Source: Chitinophaga pinensis
Lineage (GTDB): Bacteria; Bacteroidota; Bacteroidia; Chitinophagales; Chitinophagaceae
Reading direction: 5' to 3'
Length of the DNA: 10,271 bases
Assembly: GCA_945872805.1 (NCBI GenBank)
Contig: CAMCBE010000040.1
Span: forward strand, 1 to 10,271
Below are positions 7,063-10,271 of this stretch, piece after piece. The position numbers and the translations under genes were made by a program. Numbering within the stretch: the first letter of the stretch is position 1; each line of letters opens with the position of its first letter. Under the pieces are notes generated by a model. That model was not told the origin of the DNA and made no database searches. It saw nothing but the letters and a program-made list of their open reading frames with translations.

Positions 7063-8310
7063 TTAAGCAAGCTCTATTAGCGTAATTTCTGGAAGAATTC
7101 CAACCCGACCTGGGTAACCAAGAAAACCAAATCCCCTATTAACATATAAATTTTGATGCTTGTTTTTATATAGCCCAGCCCACTGTTTGTACATGTACTG
7201 AACGGGGCTCCACCGAAAACCAGGGACTTCAACTCCGAACTGCATTCCATGTGTGTGACCAGATAACATCAAATCAATGTCGTTGAAAGATTTGCACACC
7301 TCAGCTTCCCAATGACTTGGGTCATGACTCATGAGTAGCTTAAAAGAATGCCCTTCTGATCCAGTATATGCTTTTTGAAGGTCTCCGTATTTGCTAAAAT
7401 TTCCTTTTGCTCCCCAATTTTCAACTCCAATTAATGCGATTGTCTCATTATCTTTTTCTAGAACAACATGCTCATTTAACAATAGCCTCCAACCCATGTT
7501 ACGGTGAACGTCTTTTAGGTTTGAAAGGTTCTTAGCCTTTTTCTCAGCACTACCCCATTGCTTATAGTCACCATAATCATGATTTCCTAGAATACTAAAC
7601 ACCCCCATAGGTGCATTTAAGGTTGAAAAGACTGAAGCGAGTTCATCCATCTCATCGGCTTCATTATTAACCAAATCACCTGTGAACAAAATTAAATCCG
7701 GTTTTTGTTGCATGATTTTGTGCACTCCTTTTTCAACAGCTTGCTTGTCTTGCAAACTTCCAGAATGAATATCAGAGATATGAATAATTTTTAATCCCTT
7801 AAATGCAAGAGGTAAGTTTTCAAAATGAAGTTTGACCTTTTCGAGTTTATATTTGTATTTATTTCCAAACCCATAAAGCAATGTTCCGAACAATCCAGAA
7901 CCAAGACCTAATCCGAGCCAAGACATAAAGACAGATCTAGGTATACCGTTATTTGATGTATTTTTTGATGAGCCAAATGCAGAGATAGCGGTAGCTCCTC
8001 CCCATTGCAATAACCTTCTTAAATCATCCACTAAAAAGAAAAGAGTGGCCACTAATTTGGCGATGAAGAAGCCGATGATGATGGGGACAACATAATTCTT
8101 AACGAAAGAAGGAAGTGATTCATACTTTAGGTATGGCGAACTTATAAAAAACAGGAGTGCCAAAACCGTAAAAGACCAATAGAGTCCGTAGATTAAAAAT
8201 TTAGATTTCGATGGCAGATTTGATGTTACTAATTTGATGGATTGAAAAACATAAAAATCAACCAAGAGCATAAATAAAATAAAAACCCACGACCCCAACA
8301 TTCTTTTCAT
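7063..8310 (-). CDS. Membrane-anchored calcineurin-like metallophosphoesterase (YkuE/YaeI-like)
   Basis: A 415-aa protein with an N-terminal membrane part and a C-terminal phosphoesterase domain. Hydrophobic segments at about 6-23, 37-58, 73-95 and 128-147 look like four transmembrane helices. From about residue 173 the dinuclear metal motifs are complete and in order: D180-x-H182 (HISDIHSG), GD at 211-212 (LFTGDLVNN), GNHD at 242-245, His329 (MSHDPSHW), and GHTHG at 351-355. The spacing and the closing NRGFGFLGYPGRVG resemble the YkuE/YaeI branch, whose members are associated with the membrane and cleave phosphodiester or pyrophosphate bonds; the actual substrate here is unknown. Start ATG 8308-8310 is chosen (a second Met at residue 4 is possible). 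It lies 2 nt after the stop of the flavoprotein gene, so the two are almost certainly cotranscribed and probably translationally coupled. Confidence 0.9.
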   Translation of the reverse strand: MKRMLGSWVFILFMLLVDFYVFQSIKLVTSNLPSKSKFLIYGLYWSFTVLALLFFISSPYLKYESLPSFVKNYVVPIIIGFFIAKLVATLFFLVDDLRRLLQWGGATAISAFGSSKNTSNNGIPRSVFMSWLGLGLGSGLFGTLLYGFGNKYKYKLEKVKLHFENLPLAFKGLKIIHISDIHSGSLQDKQAVEKGVHKIMQQKPDLILFTGDLVNNEADEMDELASVFSTLNAPMGVFSILGNHDYGDYKQWGSAEKKAKNLSNLKDVHRNMGWRLLLNEHVVLEKDNETIALIGVENWGAKGNFSKYGDLQKAYTGSEGHSFKLLMSHDPSHWEAEVCKSFNDIDLMLSGHTHGMQFGVEVPGFRWSPVQYMYKQWAGLYKNKHQNLYVNRGFGFLGYPGRVGILPEITLIELA

Positions 8311-8312
8311 AG

Positions 8313-8813
8313 CTAAAATTTTACAAATTCGTTAAGCTGTTGCTCAATGGCTATTAATGTCTTTTCGTCATTCAGTACGGTATGTTCATCAATCAACTGG
8401 TGAACTAGTGATATCGGCAGTCGACTGGGGTGAACAAAGACATTCATATAATTTAAGGTCCCCGTTAGATGCTCCATTCCCCTGATATTGCCTCCCCTCC
8501 CAGTTGATATCCCCGTAAGTAAGGCTTTTTTTCCACTCCAACAATCCTTAATGGCACAAAGATCGATCATTGACTTGAAAACACCCGGGTAACTTCCGTT
8601 GTATTCAGGCATTAACAAAATGAATTTCTGTGTGGGAATCAATACACGTGTTTCAAATTCGATGAATGATTCAGATCGATGGTTTAAGTCTAAGCCAGAA
8701 AGGGTATATAATTCAGCTTGAATTCCTTGATTATGAAGCATTTTTTGATAGGAGACACCGATTTTAGCAGAATTGCTATCTAGTCGATTTGTCCCTGCAA
8801 TGAGTGTATACAT
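8313..8813 (-). CDS. NADPH-dependent FMN reductase-like flavoprotein
   Basis: A small cytosolic flavodoxin-fold protein of 166 aa, slightly shorter than typical family members (about 175-190). The FMN-phosphate loop is visible at the N-terminus (GTNRLDSNS, 7-15). The isoalloxazine-contact motif PEYNGSYPGVFKSMID (69-84) is the family signature, and a third loop GISTGRGGNIRG (101-112) corresponds to the usual GxSxGxxGG segment. Members reduce FMN, quinones, azo dyes or metals with NAD(P)H; the physiological substrate cannot be inferred. The ATG at 8811-8813 starts the first beta strand (MYTLIAGTNR), so no N-terminal sequence is missing. A short purine-rich stretch (AAAAGGA on the - strand) sits almost against the start codon. 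It is the first gene of a pair with the phosphoesterase (2-nt gap) and is divergent from the candidate small gene and parA. Confidence 0.9.
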   Translation of the reverse strand: MYTLIAGTNRLDSNSAKIGVSYQKMLHNQGIQAELYTLSGLDLNHRSESFIEFETRVLIPTQKFILLMPEYNGSYPGVFKSMIDLCAIKDCWSGKKALLTGISTGRGGNIRGMEHLTGTLNYMNVFVHPSRLPISLVHQLIDEHTVLNDEKTLIAIEQQLNEFVKF

Positions 8814-8882
8814 TCCTTTTAACCGTTTAGTTTACTAACATTAATTTAAGCATATTGTTCCCTTAAATGCTGTTGAAATCGT

Positions 8883-8890
8883 TATTTTTG
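8883..8890 (+). promoter_or_regulatory. Candidate Bacteroidota -7 promoter element (TATTTTTG)
   Basis: It is an exact match to TAnnTTTG, 62 nt before the ATG of the candidate small gene. The nearest upstream TTG (8855-8857) is 25 nt away, longer than the roughly 17-23 nt usually quoted for the -33 element, so the -33 part is weak. It could drive the small gene and parA/parB together. Confidence 0.35.
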
Positions 8891-8952
8891 CTGTCCATCC
8901 CTAGATTCTTGAAAGGGATTAAGTTTAACTACCTATTGGGGATCATTTCACT

Positions 8953-9105
8953 ATGGTCTATAAAGATACGCTCGGGGCAAAATTTGTTGTAGTGAAAAAG
9001 AGTATTGGCGTTCATTACAATACCTTTGCGAGCATCAGGACTGACCAGTCAGCAGCAATTTCACACTTTTTGTCTAGTGGTTGGAATTGCTACTCCCTGA
9101 AATAG
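8953..9105 (+). CDS. Candidate small protein of 50 aa upstream of parA
   Basis: The frame opens at ATG 8953 (previous in-frame stop at 8926-8928) and ends with TAG at 9103-9105, 44 nt before parA. The protein starts MVYKDTLGAKFVVVKKSIG and ends HFLSSGWNCYSLK. It is mildly basic, with no signal peptide or membrane segment and one cysteine near the end. About 64% of the codons start with a purine, as expected of real genes, and the composition (Trp, Cys, His, Tyr spread over the chain) is not that of random AT-rich sequence. A TAnnTTTG element lies 62 nt upstream. Against it: it is short, has no convincing ribosome binding site, and I do not recognise a family. A 50-codon open frame can occur by chance. 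No function is proposed. Confidence 0.42.
   Translation: MVYKDTLGAKFVVVKKSIGVHYNTFASIRTDQSAAISHFLSSGWNCYSLK
9021..9028 (+). promoter_or_regulatory. Candidate -7 promoter element for parA (TACCTTTG)
   Basis: It is an exact TAnnTTTG match about 120 nt before the parA start. The nearest upstream TTG (9005-9007) is only 13 nt away, shorter than usual. If the 50-codon gene is real, this element lies inside it (codons for NTFA) and could be coincidental. Confidence 0.25.
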
Positions 9106-9149
9106 GTACAACGATAAATATTTAATATTTTACAAAAAAGTAGAAGGCA

Positions 9150-9962
9150 ATGGCTCGAATTATTGGGGTAGCGAATCAAAAAGGCGGAGTTGGAAAAACC
9201 ACAACTGCTATCAACTTGGCAGCGAGCTTGGCTGTGTTAGAATACAAAACCCTGTTGGTGGATGCTGACCCTCAGGCGAATAGTACTTCAGGTATTGGAT
9301 TCGATTTACAAAACATACAACAAAGCATTTATGATTGCATGGTTGGCGAAGCAAAGGCAAAGGATTTAATCTTAAAAACAGAAATACCAAATTTAGACCT
9401 TATACCATCACACATTGATTTAGTCGGTGCCGAATTAGAGATGATCAATTATCCACAACGGGAAAATGTCATTAAAAAAGCACTTGCAGAAGTCAGAGGT
9501 GAATATGATTTCATTATTCTCGATTGCTCACCTTCCCTTGGGCTTATAACAGTTAATGCATTAGTGGCATCCGACGCCATTGTAATTCCCGTTCAAGCTG
9601 AATTCTTTGCATTAGAAGGGCTTGGGAAGTTACTCAATACGATTAAAATAGTTCAAAGCAGACTAAATACCAATTTAGAAATAGAGGGGATTTTGATGAC
9701 AATGTTTGACGGCAGGCTTAGGTTATGTAATCAAATCGTGAGTGAAGTAAGAAGGCATTTCGAGGACATGGTATTTGATACCCTCATTTACCGTAATACA
9801 AGATTAAGCGAGGCTCCAAGCGTTGGAAAGCCTGTTATTCTATACGATGCCGAGAGCAAAGGCGCAATTAACTATTTGAGTCTTGCCAAGGAGATACTTC
9901 AGAAAAACAACATGACAAAGATCAAACAATCTGAAAGGACTTTAAATTCTGAGAATGAGTAA
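9150..9962 (+). CDS. parA: Chromosome-partitioning ATPase ParA (Soj family)
   Basis: A 270-aa cytosolic Walker-type ATPase that binds the nucleoid as an ATP dimer and moves ParB-parS complexes to segregate replication origins. The deviant Walker A motif KGGVGKTT is at 11-18 (signature Lys11, Lys16), the Walker A' strand VDADPQANS at 37-45 (Asp38, Asp40), and Walker B FIILDCSPSLG at 121-131 (Asp125). Other Soj hallmarks are VQAEFFALEGLGKL (148-161) and the end motif TRLSEAPSVGKPV (217-229). The chain is slightly longer than typical (about 253-260), with a polar tail after residue 251. Start ATG 9150 follows a purine-rich AGAAGG (9142-9147) at close spacing. Its last 8 nt overlap the start of parB, so the two are translationally coupled. 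It has the short chromosomal form without the N-terminal DNA-binding domain of plasmid ParA type Ia, so the operon is probably chromosomal. Confidence 0.97.
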   Translation: MARIIGVANQKGGVGKTTTAINLAASLAVLEYKTLLVDADPQANSTSGIGFDLQNIQQSIYDCMVGEAKAKDLILKTEIPNLDLIPSHIDLVGAELEMINYPQRENVIKKALAEVRGEYDFIILDCSPSLGLITVNALVASDAIVIPVQAEFFALEGLGKLLNTIKIVQSRLNTNLEIEGILMTMFDGRLRLCNQIVSEVRRHFEDMVFDTLIYRNTRLSEAPSVGKPVILYDAESKGAINYLSLAKEILQKNNMTKIKQSERTLNSENE

Positions 9963-10271
9963 TAATCCAACAAATAAAAAAGAAGCGTTAAACAGAGGTA
10001 TTCGTTCCCTACTGGGTAGCATTGATGCAGACATGAAAAATGCTGCAGGTACCCTTAAATCTGAAGTGGTTACTAAGACAACATCTATATCAAAAATTGC
10101 ATTAGATGAAATTGTAGCGAACCCTAGACAACCAAGGCAAGATTTTGATCCAAAAGCCATAGAAGAATTAGCTCAATCAATTAGATTACACGATATCATT
10201 CAACCATTAACGGTTACTAAACTCCCAAGCGGGAAGTATAAACTAATAGCGGGCGAGAGAAGGTGGCGTGC
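9955..10271 (+). CDS. parB: Chromosome-partitioning protein ParB (Spo0J), 5' part only
   Basis: A ParB/Spo0J DNA-binding CTPase, cut by the right edge after 105 codons. It begins inside the parA stop region (ATGAGTAA holds both the ATG at 9955 and the parA TAA). The N-terminus has the ParA-stimulating segment ALNRGIRSLLG (11-21), a variant of the common ALGRGLxALL. After a linker the CTP-binding N-domain follows: IALDEIVANPRQPRQDFD (48-65), IEELAQSI (69-76), IIQPLTV (81-87), YKLIAGERRWR (95-105). The GERRxR box is the CTP-phosphate-binding arginine patch and is intact. The parS-binding helix-turn-helix and C-terminal dimer domain lie outside the window. No consensus parS site was seen within the window. 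Confidence 0.96.
   Translation, partial: MSNNPTNKKEALNRGIRSLLGSIDADMKNAAGTLKSEVVTKTTSISKIALDEIVANPRQPRQDFDPKAIEELAQSIRLHDIIQPLTVTKLPSGKYKLIAGERRWR

Larger units (their letters stand above)
8814..9149. other. 336-bp divergent region between the flavoprotein operon and parA
   Basis: This stretch must carry promoters for the leftward flavoprotein-phosphoesterase operon and the rightward par operon. It contains two + strand matches to the Bacteroidota -7 element TAnnTTTG (8883-8890 and 9021-9028), a candidate 50-codon gene (8953-9105), and a short hairpin (ATCCCT 8897-8902 with AGGGAT 8914-8919). It also holds overlapping small palindromes in 9039-9052 and an AT-rich palindrome TAAATATTTA (9115-9124) shortly before parA. 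I see no parS-like sequence, tRNA or known riboswitch. Confidence 0.7.

Noticed and set aside
8814..9149. parS site near parAB
   Set aside because: I looked for the near-universal TGTTTCACGTGAAACA or a close variant here and in the rest of the window and saw none; it may lie outside.
9942..10160. 72-codon - strand frame over the parA/parB junction
   Set aside because: It is antisense to the conserved N-terminal domain of ParB and has no start signal or family resemblance.
1..10271. Defence system, mobile element or CRISPR array
   Set aside because: All long frames belong to housekeeping or envelope families, no transposase or nuclease is present, and no spaced direct repeats were found.

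Overview
This AT-rich window most likely comes from the chromosome of a Bacteroidota bacterium (Cytophagia/Chitinophagia/Sphingobacteriia-like; I cannot place it more precisely). The reasons are a PorQ-type component of the type IX secretion system, a PorT-family small outer-membrane barrel, a second probable barrel with a Bacteroidota-style signal peptide, few Shine-Dalgarno sites, and two matches to the Bacteroidota promoter element TAnnTTTG. No mobile element, CRISPR array, tRNA or rRNA is visible.

Left part (1-1515, + strand): the 3' end of a probable secreted or lipoprotein gene with an Ig-like beta-rich sequence is followed after 29 bp by a complete M42-family aminopeptidase that keeps all metal ligands. 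The peptidase stop codon directly abuts the stop codon of the convergent porQ gene, with no base between them.

Middle part (1516-8813, all - strand), read in the direction of transcription: an NADPH-dependent FMN reductase-like flavoprotein and a membrane-anchored calcineurin-like phosphoesterase form a 2-nt-spaced pair. Next come a 346-aa probable outer-membrane protein, a 194-aa PorT-family barrel, the ATP-dependent protease Lon, and porQ. These genes are separated by short leaders with distinct structure: a 14-bp perfect inverted repeat ahead of the 346-aa gene, an 8-bp inverted repeat and a four-copy hexamer repeat ahead of the 194-aa gene, a strong intrinsic terminator between that gene and lon, and another between lon and porQ. 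Lon and porQ therefore look like separate transcription units.

Right part (8814-10271, + strand): a 336-bp divergent region holds a candidate 50-codon gene (8953-9105) with a promoter-like element in front. It is followed by parA (soj) and the start of parB (spo0J), which overlap by 8 nt and form a chromosome-partitioning operon cut by the window edge.

Most of the window is ordinary core and envelope gene content. I see no convincing new multi-gene system. The items most worth checking are the small gene ahead of parA, the 14-bp inverted repeat leader, the hexamer-repeat leader, and the terminator-like hairpin just upstream of porQ.
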